This document shows, one piece after another, positions 1 to 11,738 of a stretch of DNA of 64,000 bases. The position numbers and the translations under genes are program-made. Each line of letters starts with the position of its first letter. Position 1 is the stretch's first letter. The stretch is from Apostichopus japonicus (Eukaryota; Echinodermata; Holothuroidea; Aspidochirotida; Stichopodidae). The notes beneath the pieces were generated by a model. The model did not search any database and was not told the origin of the DNA. It worked only from the letters and a program-made list of their open reading frames with translations. The DNA lies in assembly GCF_037975245.1 (NCBI RefSeq), contig NC_092583.1, positions 17,138,764-17,202,763 on the forward strand, written 5' to 3'.

Positions 1-167
1 TGCACATGTTTCCTTCTTGTCGAAACACTTCTGTCGAAAAACTCGACCATTTAAAGGAGATGCGCCTCGTAAATTTAGTGTGAAAATTAATACTCACATA
101 GGCGTATATAAGATAGGAATCTCGCATCCATTAGTAACATTGAATGTATCATGTCCCATAGTAACAA

Positions 168-213
168 GCTCTACTTTCTTAATTAAGTTAGTCCCTTGAT
201 ATATTTGATAAGA

Positions 214-254
<41 letters not shown>

Positions 255-500
255 CGTAATGAGTTGGAAAATCAAGAACAGTGAAAAAACTTTCAGCCTC
301 CACAAGCTCTACTTTCTTAATTAAGTTAGTCCCTTGATATATTTGATAAGATATATGTATATATATATATATATAAATGAAAATCGTAATGAGTTGGAAA
401 ATCAAGAACAGTGAAAAAACTTTCAGCCTCCACCGGGATTCGAACCACGGGCCTCCCGCTCTGTACGCGGACACCCTAACCACTAGGCTATGGACGCTGA
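168..500 (-). mobile_element. tRNA-derived SINE with tandemly duplicated body
   Basis: Read on the minus strand, a 72-nt tRNA-like head (426-497) is followed by a body that occurs twice in tandem, about 134 bp apart. The repeated body contains the stretches around 246-304 and 376-433 (ATCGTAATGAGTTGG), the TA microsatellites at 220-245 and 355-375, and the AGCTCTACTTTCTTAATTAA segments at 168 and 305. A tRNA head followed by an unrelated body and a simple AT-rich tail is the layout of a SINE. The open frame spanning 94-624 on this strand is a by-product of the repeat. Confidence 0.7.
426..497 (-). other. tRNA-like Pol III promoter head of the SINE
   Basis: The 72 nt fold as a degenerate tRNA. 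The anticodon stem is complete, with T33 and an ACA anticodon triplet. The acceptor stem has one mismatch (position 3 to 70). The T stem has two mismatches (50-64 and 51-63). A-box (TAGCCTAGTGG) and B-box (GGTTCGAATCC) sequences are intact. The mismatches and the attached SINE body argue against a working tRNA gene. Confidence 0.7.
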
Positions 501-1360
501 TTGTATGTCCAGAGGTTCGAAACCGGTAAGGAAGATCGTAATTCCACTGTAGGCGTTTGTCACCTATATCGAACAATACTAGTTCTGTTTTTGGTGACAT
601 ATTTTGCCCTTCTCTAGAGATCAAACATGATGCTATCCAACTCGAAAATCATTTGTGGTTCCTAAAGCCGGATCTCGAAAGAGATACTTTGAACAGACTA
701 TATATATATATTATTTATTATTATTACAGATTGAACGCTAGTTCGTCTTCTTAAGCCCCATGTAGGTTGTCTTTTATCTTTAGTTTATATAGTTAGCGTA
801 TAGTACATCTCCTATTAAGCATACTGTGAGTACTGTATATGGTGCTAGCATTCCTTCTACGTGACATGTGTATGGAACCACAGAACATACGCACAATCTA
901 ATCACGTGTAGACAGAATGTTATACCGTTAAGATTTCATCTAATCAAATGAAATCCATTCCACATTACGATTTCATGTATATATACTGCGGAGCACATGC
1001 AGAGTTTTGCTTTTTATGAAGGCATAATGAACTAAGCATGAAACTTTATCGATCTTGAACAAAAATTGCCCGAAGACATAAGTTGACAATACGAAATGTA
1101 TTTGTTGTTACGTCCAAGAGGATATAGTCTTCAGGATCCTTCTCTTCTAAGCACACCCGGGAGGATTCGTCTCCTGACTTAATCCTTATGCGTTATATAC
1201 ATAGCATTATATACTCAGCCAGACAACTCATCTTCTTGAGATGCACGTAATATCTTTTAAATGTTAAATGAATCGGATGGTCGAGATTTTAACATTTGAT
1301 TAGCAGGAAAGGGAAGGCACGTGACCGGCAAAACGCCACAAGTTGTTCTGCTATAGATAT
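501..1360. other. no gene seen
   Basis: AT-rich sequence with stops in all frames and no exon with convincing splice signals. The short open frame at 557-754 runs into a TA-rich repeat and is not supported. Confidence 0.5.
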
Positions 1361-1427
1361 AGCTCCATGGTTACGCAGCTCCATGGTTACCCAGCTCCAT
1401 GGTTACACTGCTCCATGGTTACACTGA
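1361..1427. repeat. short tandem repeat, 16-17 bp unit
   Basis: Four consecutive units of the form AGCTCCATGGTTACNC. The core CCATGGTTAC recurs, inverted, in a separate array near 49.1 kb. Confidence 0.85.
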
Positions 1428-3420
1428 AGTATATGTCTATTTCTACACCCAAATTAGGTTACCTCTCTTGAAAGCAGGTGATGGGAGGCAGGGGAGGGGG
1501 TGGGGGAGGGGGAAGAGAGGGTGAGCACGGAATACAGTCATGTAGCAATTGGAGATTCGAAGGACTATCTTTTGACCTCCCAACAATCCCAGTCCATTAT
1601 ATTGGCAGCATTAATATCACTCCCCTCTTTGGGGAAAACATATCCATCCCCACTCCCCCACATACTGGCGTGTATCACTATATTTGCACTGGTCTTACCA
1701 AACAAGTAAACACACAAACAACTTTTGAGAGGAGAAATCATATGAGAATTAAGACTTACATTGATAAATAGTTAATATAGACCTGCAAACAGAGTGCCTT
1801 AAGAGTAATCCGTGCTAGCCGTTAAATCAAAAACAAAATCGATCACTGTTTCATAAGAATCACACAGTCCCTTGTATTTTTCATTTTCATATACCTATAG
1901 GGAGAATTTAATTTAATATATATAATTATAGGAAAGGTTTGAATAAAAAGAGACGATTTGGCAAAGAAAAGTACACACACATTGGTGATATAGCGCCTCT
2001 GTGACATTTGGCAAGATGGCATGCGACGTACGAGCAACTATGCTCAATACATTAGTATGATTTATGCAATTACTATGTATACTAGATATACACCAGCATC
2101 TTTTCATTTATACTGATTTTCGCAGAGCGGAAGTTCCATCTGGTCATTCACCCAGACGGAATGTATGGAGTATGTTAGTATTGTTGTTAAACTTGTACAG
2201 AGCATATAACACAGGGATTTAAGACGGTTTCCATGGTGATACATGAAAACGTTTACTTTTGTTTAGATTGAGATAGGAAGACAGATAGACAAACAGACAG
2301 ATGGAAAGATAAACATCCAACCAGCTCATTCACATCTAGGCATAAAATTAGGTCGCTGGCGCATAGTTAACTCATTCTTGATTTCTCCACTAAAAGATTG
2401 TATGTTAGCTTTATATTTCCCGCTGAAGTTGATCGAATTAGGAAATTAAATTGCGGAGGTGTAGATTAAACGAAGATGTACACTCACTGTGAAACTCGAG
2501 AGCTCCCAAAGAGGCTATGTAGGCCTTTAAAACTCTGTATCAGAACCGTTACCAAGTAGAGAGAGGTATTTTTTGACGCTATACAAGTCCAGTACTATAA
2601 GACATGGACATTTAACTATAGATTGAATTGAGCCTTATACAATGTTTTCATTTACGCTTTTAAGGATTATTGGATCAAGCGAGTTCAATTCCTTGTGCTG
2701 ATTGATTCTCTCGACTAAATGAGAAAGTAAAAGTAGTTTTGATGACATTCCCCCAAAACGGCCCACTTCTCTTAAATGTTGCAGATCTTTGTATAAATAA
2801 ACTTTACAACATCCGCGGCGTTTATTTCAGATTAGTTTTTGCTATGTATATTTTCTGCGGACACCAAAACTCCCCTTAAAACACTTTCAAATTCGTCAGA
2901 ATTGTATGTCTGTACTTGAGGCCCCTAAAATTATTCCATGCACATGTTCGCAATACGTAGATAAAACATTATAGATATTGTATTCATTTAGTTTTTGATG
3001 TTTAAGTGTGAGAGGATCCCGATCGATCATGAAGAAACATTGAGTGAAGGCATAGACAATGTATGTTACATTGAATACTGTTGATGTTTAAACGCAATTT
3101 TGGAAGGCCTGACATGAAAGTTGGTTTGGTCTAAAATAGGAATGTGTTAATAAAGAACGGTGGTGGAGGCGGGCCGGGGGGGGGGGGGGGGCTGTGCTCT
3201 GCTTACCTGTCTCCAGGAACTCAAACTGAACACTTATCGTCTATATCACTATTCATTAAAGGATTTTAGTTAGTTTTGTTGATCTTTTGGATTAGGTTAA
3301 CAGTGAGTTCGTGCATTCACAACACGACTATATCAGACTACTTAGCAAGTCTTTCAATTATTAAATTATAATACGTAGTAAGTAATTACGAAACTTTTTT
3401 CGCAGGCTTAAGTATTTGTC
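1428..3420. other. no gene seen; purine-rich and poly-G tracts
   Basis: Contains a G-rich tract at 1480-1520 and a pure G run near 3177-3191. The overlapping open frames at 1478-1771 start inside the G-rich tract and look random. No exon, RNA gene or mobile element recognised. Confidence 0.45.
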
Positions 3421-4134
3421 AATAGTATTTGCCCCTAAAGGAATATTGCAAAGCTGAAGTAAAGAAAACAAAAAAAAAATACTTTTATTAAATATTCATT
3501 TATTTACTTCGTTCCCCACTTACCTGTCTCCCCACAACCTATGCACCGCATTCTACCGTGTCTAGAATGCCCTGGTAATCTTTTAACACTGTACACCCTC
3601 AGTGGCCCTAATGGCCTTCCTTCATTTTTCTACCCACAAAGTGTCTCACTGTGTTTTTCGGAGTTGGAAAAATTTTCGCGAAATTCGCCCGGATTACCTT
3701 GGATTTATACTCTAGAAGTTTCCTATCAGGACTTCTGCACTTCCAAGGATTTTTTCCAGCCTGATAAGTATCCTTTTCTTGTAGGGAAGGGTGTTTTTGG
3801 GGGCTGTTTTTAGTGTACACTCTCGCCCATGCGTTCGTTTTTTCTTACGTAACGTTTTTAGGGTAACAGGTAGTAGCTCTGCGAGACTACTTCGTTCGTT
3901 GCCTATACCGCCTTGTTTACGCGGATAGGCATATTTTTTCGTATGTACATGTTTCAGCTTTTCTTACTTTCAAAAAATAAGATGTTTTGCTTGTTTCATG
4001 TACCTTCGTTACTTCTTACGCTTTTGTGTGGGTTTTCCCCTTTGTAGCGTAATAGTATTTGCCCCTAAAGGAATATTGCAAAGCTGAAGTAAAGAAAACA
4101 TAAAAAATACTTTTATTAAATATTCATTTATTTA
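3421..4134. repeat. about 85-bp direct repeats flanking a 545-bp segment
   Basis: The sequence beginning AATAGTATTTGCCCCTAAAG at 3421-3505 recurs at 4051-4134 in the same orientation, differing mainly in the length of an internal A run. Between the copies lies about 545 bp with no coding content I recognise; the frame at 3541-3813 is not supported. The layout could be a segmental duplication, a very small LTR-like element, or an insertion that duplicated its flank. Confidence 0.75.
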
Positions 4135-4387
4135 AATGAATAATATTTTTGGTAGATGTGGTTAAACTGCATCGAGACTACACTATATGACATACATTGT
4201 AGCGTTTGACTGATGAGTCAATGTTGAGTATGCTTTATCTACTGTTATATCTTTCTTTACTAAAAACTTTTAATTTATAATTTTAGGTTTAGACAATGGA
4301 TCTATGAGATGAGGCTATACTGCTCAAAATCATGATTAATATCGGTGTTTGTAGCGAAAATTTCCCTTCGTTTGACCTCTTTTGCGT

Positions 4388-4429
4388 GTTTCACCAGGGA
4401 GTTGTTCCATAACAACTCCCTGGTTTCAC
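4388..4429. mobile_element. ultra-short palindromic insertion, copy 1
   Basis: A 28-bp palindrome (4395-4422) has arms CAGGGAGTTGTT and AACAACTCCCTG separated by only CCAT. It is bracketed by identical 7-bp direct repeats, GTTTCAC at 4388-4394 and 4423-4429, which read as a target-site duplication. The palindrome looks like two terminal inverted repeats joined head to head with no internal sequence. Confidence 0.75.
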
Positions 4430-4840
4430 ACGCCACCGAATTAAACCAAGATCTTGTGCTGGTTTTGTATAGATTGGAACAATATTCGGTTAACAAAACG
4501 TATTTACATACACACTATCAAATGACCGCAATTTGAACTAGAAAAAAATATTGAGGTGATGTTTGAACAAGTTTATGACGTCATAGATATAGCTTTTAGG
4601 AATTCAAAACATAATGTAGTCTAGTATGTACAGCCTAGTGTACCTTTCTTTTTCACAAAGCTATTTTCTCGTATCTATTTGCTGTACTTCCCAGAAAACG
4701 CCAGCGGCAACGCTTTAGATTGATACTATAGGTTTGTATCGGACAGATCCTCGGGCATGTAAAATACAGTGGGCAAGCACATTCGTAGTAGGCAGAAACG
4801 GACTCTGAGGAATGTACAGTTTGCACGCGAGAAAAAGAGT

Positions 4841-4881
4841 ATACAAACAGGGAGTTGTCCATAACAACTCCCTGATACAAA
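4841..4881. mobile_element. ultra-short palindromic insertion, copy 2
   Basis: A 27-bp palindrome (4848-4874), close to copy 1 in sequence and centre but one base shorter. It is flanked by the 7-bp direct repeats ATACAAA at 4841-4847 and 4875-4881. The flanks differ from copy 1, so this is not a local duplication of copy 1 with its surroundings. Confidence 0.75.
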
Positions 4882-6190
4882 CGACTTATACATAAGAGTA
4901 AGGTGTACCAACAATGCTTTTTGCATTGGTCTTTGCCGAATTCTGACCAACTTAGCTGATATTAGCTAAATAACAATGCAATTGACAAAAATACTTAACT
5001 GGAATTTTGTTTTCACCAAACGAACTTTTATTCTCGAAAACTTGTTGATGTGTCCATTTCCAGAATTTCGTAACCCATACCCTTTTGTCTTCCATATTGT
5101 TACATAATATATGCAAGAAGCGATCAGAGAGTTTAATTATGATAATTTAGCATTTGAAGCAAAAATAAGCACCTATCTGTGTAAATATATGTAAATATGA
5201 AATGAATTCATTAAAACAAACTAAACTCACTACTTTTACATTATTTTCAGTAATTCTACGTAGGATCTGGTCAACCTTTCTCTGTGCCGTAACATGTCAA
5301 CCTAGTTTGTTTGCCAAGCCCGGTCATTAACCAATAGCTGCAAGATCTGAAATATTATAATTTTTACCAATTTGATCATAAATATAAAAACAAATAAATA
5401 AAAGTAGAAGATTGACAATAGCCAGGAGACCCAAGCAGTGATATTTCAAAAAGGGCTTAAATCTTCAATAAAATCTTGAGGCGACCTAGCTTAAGATGTC
5501 AATACTATTCTCTGTGGCATATTGTAAACATCCGTCTGTGCTTAATATGCAGTTGTGTAACTTCAAGGGTCGGATATTCAAGATCTATATTATAAGAAAG
5601 AAATATACTGCACAGTAGGATTCTTTTTGCTCTTCTTCTTATTTCTGGTTTTTTTTGGGTGCTCCAGGGTTTGGATGAGTTCAAAGGAAGTATAATTTGA
5701 TTAGTTATCAGGCAGTGTATTAAAGCAGATATAGTTTTCATATTAATTTGCTCCAGGCATTTATGACAGATTAGTGAGTAAAAGGAAAAGTTAAGGCTTT
5801 CAACATCTGGCATTTAACATTGCGGTTCACACCAAGGAAACAAATCAGTTTATTTCAGAATACTCTCTCTTACCATCAATTTCAAAATGTCCTCTCTTAC
5901 CATTGCAGAAAGGAGGAGAGATCTCCTAAACATAATTATGCAAATTTATACCTTGATGCGGTGAAGGCATAGCATTATGCGTTGACACATTGATACGTGT
6001 GATGTCAACGAATTGGGGCTAGGGAAGAATCTGTGAGGGACTGTGGGGGGGGGGGGGGTGGGGGTGAGAGGTGTAAAAACGAAACGGTCTACTTGATCCA
6101 AGTCGTGTGTCCGTACACCTATTGGTATTCTCATTCCTACCATGTACTCGTGTTCATAGATATATAATCTTCGGCTCGGTATTTTGGTAT
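4882..6190. other. no gene seen
   Basis: AT-rich DNA with a poly-G tract near 6045-6065. The minus-strand open frame at 5505-5813 has no recognisable domain and no clear splice context. Confidence 0.45.
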
Positions 6191-6249
6191 CACGCGCTTA
6201 AACCCTGGTATACTCGAACTCATACCAAGAGGATTTGTACTTCACCCCG

Positions 6250-7070
6250 TATTCATACTGCTGTACTCGTACTATGACACTGCTGTACTTATAATACAAG
6301 TATGTATACTTATACTGCAAGTCTGTATATTCATAAGTCTGCAAGTCTATATTCATACACTCATACTGCAAGTGTATATACTCATACTGTATGTCTATAT
6401 ATACATACTGCAAGTCTGTATACTCATACTACTAGTCTGTATACTCATACTGCGAGTCTTTATACTCATACTGCGAGTCTTTATACACATACTGCGAGTC
6501 TTTATACTCATACTGCGAGTCTTTATACTCATACTGCGAGTCTTTATACTCATACTGCGAGTCTGTATACTCATACTGCGAGTCTGTATACTCATACTAC
6601 TAGTCTGTATACTCATACTGCAAGTCTGTATACTCATACTGCACGTCTGTTTACTCATACTGTAAGTATGTATACTCATACTGCAAGTCTGTTTACTCAT
6701 ACTGTGAGTATGTATAGTCATACTGCAAGTATGTATACTCATACTGCAAGTCTGAATATATCATACTGCAAGACTGTATACTCATACTGCAAGTCTGTAT
6801 ACACATACTGCAAGTCTGTATACTCATACTGCGAGTCTGTATATTCATACTGTGAGTCTGTATACTCATACTGCAAGTCTGAATATATCATACTGCGAGT
6901 CTGTATACTCATACTGCGAGTCTGTATATTCATACTGCAAGTCTGTATACTCATACTGCAAGTCTGTATACTCATACTGCAAGTCTGTATACTCATACTG
7001 CAAGTCTGTATATTCATATTGCAAGTCTGTATACTCATACTGCAAGTCTGGATACTCATACTGCAAGTCT
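6250..7070. repeat. 21-bp minisatellite
   Basis: About 40 units with core TGTATACTCATACTGCAAGT; the last bases alternate between GCAAGTC, GCGAGTC and TACTAGTC. Because 21 is a multiple of 3 and the unit lacks stops in several frames, long open frames appear on both strands (for example 6302-7102 plus, with a seven-residue period). They carry no splice or domain evidence and are treated as artefacts. Confidence 0.9.
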
Positions 7071-8685
7071 TTTTTTTTAGTTACACAACGTTTAAGAGCT
7101 AAAGCGTTACCCGTTTTTAAACAGACCAATGGCAGGCAATGACCGGGATTTCAGGTAATAGTTCGTTTATATTCTGTCTTTGCACAGTGTGTGGTAAAAC
7201 TTGATTGATTTTAATAACTTTATGGCACGGCTGAAACAAAACCGTCCTTCTTTTTAAACCATTAAATATAACACTTTGACATTCCTGTTACTGGTCGGTG
7301 ATGTTCAGTGATTGTTTATTCATGCGTGGAAAGATTCGTTTCAAATATTATGTAGCTTGTTGAATTTATCATTTTTATATTTACATACAGAAAGATAGTG
7401 AAGATTACTTGCCTGAATTTGGTGGGAAATGAAGATAATGTAACTGCCTTTACGACCTCAGGACCACACCCCTGCTATAATCCACCTGAAACTCGATGCT
7501 TAGTATACCTGTCGCTCATTGTCTTATCTCTGTGTATCAACCATTCTTTTAGCCAACGGAATGGACAAGCTTCATTAAATAGCCTTTATTTAAAAAATAT
7601 AATAACCCAAAATTACTTACCGTGTGATACTAATTGCAGCATGTGTATTCCGATCACGGTCCAAATTCCATTTAATACAAGCCTGACTTCCATATTTCAA
7701 GTCAATAATTTAGTTCTTTCCTACGATTTAAAGTTTGAGTCCTTTATCGCGGAATGTTCAGATCCCTAATAAAACACCTTTTGAATGCTTTTTAGGGCTT
7801 ACTCGTTTTACGAAAATGAAATCAAAATGAAACAGTACTACGAAACCAAATGGTCGTGAGTTCCATAGGCAGGTATAGCTTTTAATTCCCAAATGTTGCA
7901 ACAGAAACAAAGCAATTCTCTCTATATATAATGAATGCGTAGCCGGAAAACTTTGTCTCGTACAGCAATTCCCGCCAGAAAATGTTAGGACCCTACATAA
8001 CTTCTATATCGCTGGTGCCAATATAAATGTCCATCGCACATTAAGGCACATACTTCAAATAAACATTCACTTAGTACTGAATTGCCTTCCTCGCACAATG
8101 CCAAACTGTTTCGATAAGTTGTTTATCCACCCAAAAAAAAGTACTCAAGATTCATTCAGACTGCCAATTCTAATCCACGTGTGAACAACAATATTGGGCA
8201 ATTCAACCTGAGAGATTCCCACGAAATACTTTCCACCAGATTTTCGAGCTAACGATCGATGAGAGAGCCAATATGCCTGACAGTAGTTATCGAACGTTCT
8301 CCGTAACATCTGTCCTAGCTTCCGTTCTCTTGGCATGTAGAACAGAATGACAAAACTCTACGGAAGCCTCAACCGTACATCAGAGCTGGTCGTCATCATG
8401 CTAAGTTACGCAGTCTTTGTCCACTGTTTACATCTAAAGTGAAATGTGCTGTTACCACTTTACAGATTGACCATTTTCATTGAGGTAGGCCTAACCATAT
8501 TTTGCTGTCTCAAGGTTGAGTGGAGAGAGGACAGGAAATGATGTTGGAGCTCTAGAGGGGAGATGTTGGACCTCTAGAGAGGGAGATGTTGGACCTTTAG
8601 AGGGAGAGATGTAATCATTGCATTCTTTGCATTTACTAAGATATTGAAAATAATTAATCATTCATGATGGCTACCATTATTCATA
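7071..8685. other. no supported gene; two orphan open frames
   Basis: A plus-strand frame of 123 codons (7398-7769) and a minus-strand frame of 63 codons (8145-8336) are longer than most background frames here. Neither shows a recognisable domain, and I could not join either to flanking exons. Confidence 0.4.
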
Positions 8686-8689
8686 GGCT

Positions 8690-9255
8690 AAAGGGATGGA
8701 GGGTACTGGTGGGGTAGGAGGGTACTGATGGGTAGGAGGGTACTGATGGGTAGGAGGGTCCTGGTGGGGTAGGAGGGTATTGGTGGGGTAGGAGGGTACT
8801 GGTGGGGTAGGAGGGTACTGGTGGGGGTAGGAGGGAACTGATGGGTAGGAGGGTACTGATGGGTAGGAGGGTCCTGGTGGGGTAGGAGGGTCCTGGTGGG
8901 GTAGGAGGGTATTGGTGGGGTAGGAGGGTACTGGTGGGGTAGGAGGGTACTGGTGGGGTAGGAGGGTACTGGTGGGGTAGGAGGGTACTGGTGGGGTAGA
9001 AGGGTACTAGTGGGCTAGGGGGTATTGGGGGAGTAGGAGGGTAATGGTGTGGTAGGAGGGTACTGGTGGGGTGGGAGGGTACTGGTGGGGTAGGAGGGTA
9101 CTGGTGGGGTAGGAGGGTACTGGTGGGGTAGAAGGGTACTAGTGGGCTAGGGGGTATTGGGGGAGTAGGAGGGTAATGGTGTGGTAGGAGGGTACTGGTG
9201 GGGTGGGAGGGTACTGGTGGGCTAGGAGGGAACTGGTGGAGTAGGAGGAGAGGGG
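8690..9255. repeat. G-rich 18-19 bp minisatellite with higher-order structure
   Basis: Units of the form GGGTAGGAGGGTACTGGTG run for about 560 bp. A variant block containing GGGCTAGGGGGTATTGGGGG occurs at about 9010 and again at about 9142, some 130 bp apart, so blocks of units were duplicated together. Runs of three or more G recur in every unit, which could support G-quadruplex formation on the plus strand. Confidence 0.9.
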
Positions 9256-9259
9256 GGGC

Positions 9260-11519
9260 GGGGATGGTGGGACATAATAATTCCAGTAGAGAAAAGTGTT
9301 ACATTTTCAAGATTGACTAGCTTTTTTCACATTTATTTCTCTCCATACTTACATAGTAACTACAATACAACTAATGTAACATCTTACCCATTGCACAATT
9401 ACTGCCATTATTATCATACTGCCATACTTACATATCAAGCACAACACAAATAACGGTTTTGCCTTTAAAAGCATGCCAAATATTTATTGATTGATATATA
9501 TATTTCTACCTTTTTCTGCTACAATATATTCAGGTTCATAAACAGGTATGTAAAGATAATATGGAAATTTCTACCCGCATATTTGACCTAAAATCATAAT
9601 TAAAACAAAACTTTCACATGATTTGTCACCTGTAGTGTTTTGTTGCTCAAGCATTGCAGTCTCAGCTCCTCGTTTAATATTAAAATGGAAGTGTGAAGGA
9701 TGCTGACAACTAGAAACTGCCTCAGTTAAAATTTCTCACAGATTAGAGCAGTACAAAGTATTTCCAAGGGCAGTAAGGTATAATATTAATATGTTTCTGT
9801 GTATAAATACATCTCTTTAATGGATGATAGGAGTATAATGACCTCTTTCCCCCCTCCATTTACTTAACTAAGTACTCCATTAACAGCATTCATTAACTTT
9901 TTGTTAAGTAGTAATAACGCCTACAATAGAATGTCTATAAAAAGAAAAGATTTAAAATTTTGGCAAATCTGGGTCATTTTTTTATCACTAGGTGAAACAC
10001 AAGTATTAATGGAAAATTCAAAACACACAGACTATGTATAGACAAACTATATAGCTTTAGAGAGAAAATATCTATACACAACAACATGGACTAATTTATA
10101 CACAAAAATATAACTATAATGTACCATTCTATTTAAACAATGACAATAAATATTGAACACAAGCCTCTTTTTGTTGTTGATATCAAAGCAAAATATACTA
10201 AGTATGCTTAGAGCATGGTTACAGAATACCAATGATTAAATAGAAATTTTTGATAGCTCTCCAGTGAATTAAAGCAACAACTATTCCAGTTATAAAACAA
10301 ATAAAATAAGTAACAGAATAAAATAATGAAAGTAATAATCAAGTCGGGTGAGCCTCGGTTCTCGTTAAATTATGTTTCTTAGCTCAAGGTTATAGCTTGA
10401 ATATAAATGCATTGCTAAAAAAGTTGCATGGATATCTTAATATTTAGAAGCCTTTTAACCTTGTTGCAAGAATATACTTATTGCAGCATAGCCATGAGTT
10501 GGTGGAAGGTAAGAAGCATAATCAAACTATAATAGCATTTAATACACATAAAATCAAGTACATTTGCATTCAACTTTGCAGTGTTTCTTGTTCAAAAGCA
10601 TGAAACAATTGACTTTCAAATTTTTCATTTTTCCTTGCAGTGTCAACTGTGTGTTTATCCAAGCAAAGCAGCTTTTGTGTAGATCTGTCTGAAAGGCCTA
10701 GTCCATGCCTCGTCAAATTTATGACAGCAGCTCTTTGCGATTTGCAGAACTGTACCTGCTAGCAACGAAGAGCCGTTGATCAAGGTCTACAACTGGCAGG
10801 GACCCACAGAACAAACAACAAAATCAGTAAAAAAGAAAGCCATCATACCATAGCTTCAGGTAGTGAACATATGATGGTTTAGGCCTACAGTGGCATTCAG
10901 TAATTTATGCATAATATGGTTCCAAGTTCTGACTACAACTGCATGTTTTTATTGTCAATTCATTGAATTAGCATGTAGTATTACTTGCACACTAGATCAT
11001 AAGAAATGCTAAAATATGCTAGCAAGCATTTAACTATACTTAAGACCCTAACAATTGTCTTATAGCCATGTTGACTTTCTTACAGATCATTGTCGCCACT
11101 ATTGATAATGTAAGGCGTAGCCTTTATGGTTTGTGGTCAATTGAGAAAAGTAAGCCAAGACAAAAGCCTGGACTCCTTGACCTTATCTCAACCAGTCTGT
11201 TTACATCAAGGCTGTTACTGTTTCTTTTATCTTGATGATGTTTCATCAAGTCAGTCCGTTGGAAAGGTTGGTGAATGACATGCAATGTATAGACAAGTAT
11301 AGACTGTGTACAGACAACTGAGGAGTATTGTACCTCCTATGGTGGAACGAACAGCAGTTGGGGACACTACTCAAAATGAGTGTCAGAATGTTCATATTTA
11401 TCTGTGACCTTTGTTGAAATGTAAGGAAGCATGGTGGAATGATGAATAAGCAGCAGCATTAGAATACCACATTTTGTACTACACATTAATGAGCTAATGA
11501 GGGTCAAAGTTCATGTGCG
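9260..11519. other. 3' flank of the peptide transporter gene; AT-rich
   Basis: No exon seen. The part nearest 11519 should include the 3' untranslated region of the minus-strand transporter gene. A minus-strand AATAAA lies near 10950, but its use cannot be judged from sequence alone. Confidence 0.4.
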
Positions 11520-11738
11520 TTATAACCCCTGCTGGCCTTCTGTATCACCTGGTAATTCTTCCATTTCTCCTCCCAGAGGGGTCGTCTCATCTCCTGGTTT
11601 GGATATTAACTGGGTGACATCTCCCATCTGGTCTTCCTTGAAGGACGAGGGGGTAATGTAGGAATAGAAATATGCCATGACGGTAAAGAGAAGGATCACC
11701 ACTCCCATCAAAGCTGCGAACAGGAAGAATTCTGCTGC
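11520..11738 (-). CDS. SLC15A: transporter last exon: helix 12 and C-terminal tail
   Basis: Begins at A-A-E-F-F-L-F-A-A-L, the counterpart of the last helix of PEPT1, then Y-F-Y-S-Y-I-T, then an acidic cytoplasmic tail of about 40 residues ending in TAA at 11520-11522. Exons 18 (13012-13143) and 19 (12527-12634) supply helices 10-11. Confidence 0.93.
   Translation of the reverse strand, partial: AAEFFLFAALMGVVILLFTVMAYFYSYITPSSFKEDQMGDVTQLISKPGDETTPLGGEMEELPGDTEGQQGL

Noticed and set aside
426-497. Functional tRNA gene
   Set aside because: Acceptor and T-stem mismatches, an unusual ACA anticodon and a SINE body directly attached.
94-624. 176-codon minus-strand open frame
   Set aside because: Covers the SINE head, its duplicated body and TA repeats.
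4201-4225. Small hairpin TTGACTGATGAGTCAA
   Set aside because: No flanking direct repeat and no relation to the palindromic insertion family.
6302-7142. 266-codon open frame and its antisense partners
   Set aside because: Explained by the stop-free 21-bp repeat; no domain or splice evidence.
7398-7769. Possible 123-residue protein
   Set aside because: No recognisable domain, no signal peptide, no splice partners; length is within chance for AT-rich DNA of this size.
8145-8336. Possible exon with R-R-T-F-D-N-Y and I-R-I-G segments
   Set aside because: Looks protein-like, but no acceptor or upstream exon could be joined and no family is recognised.
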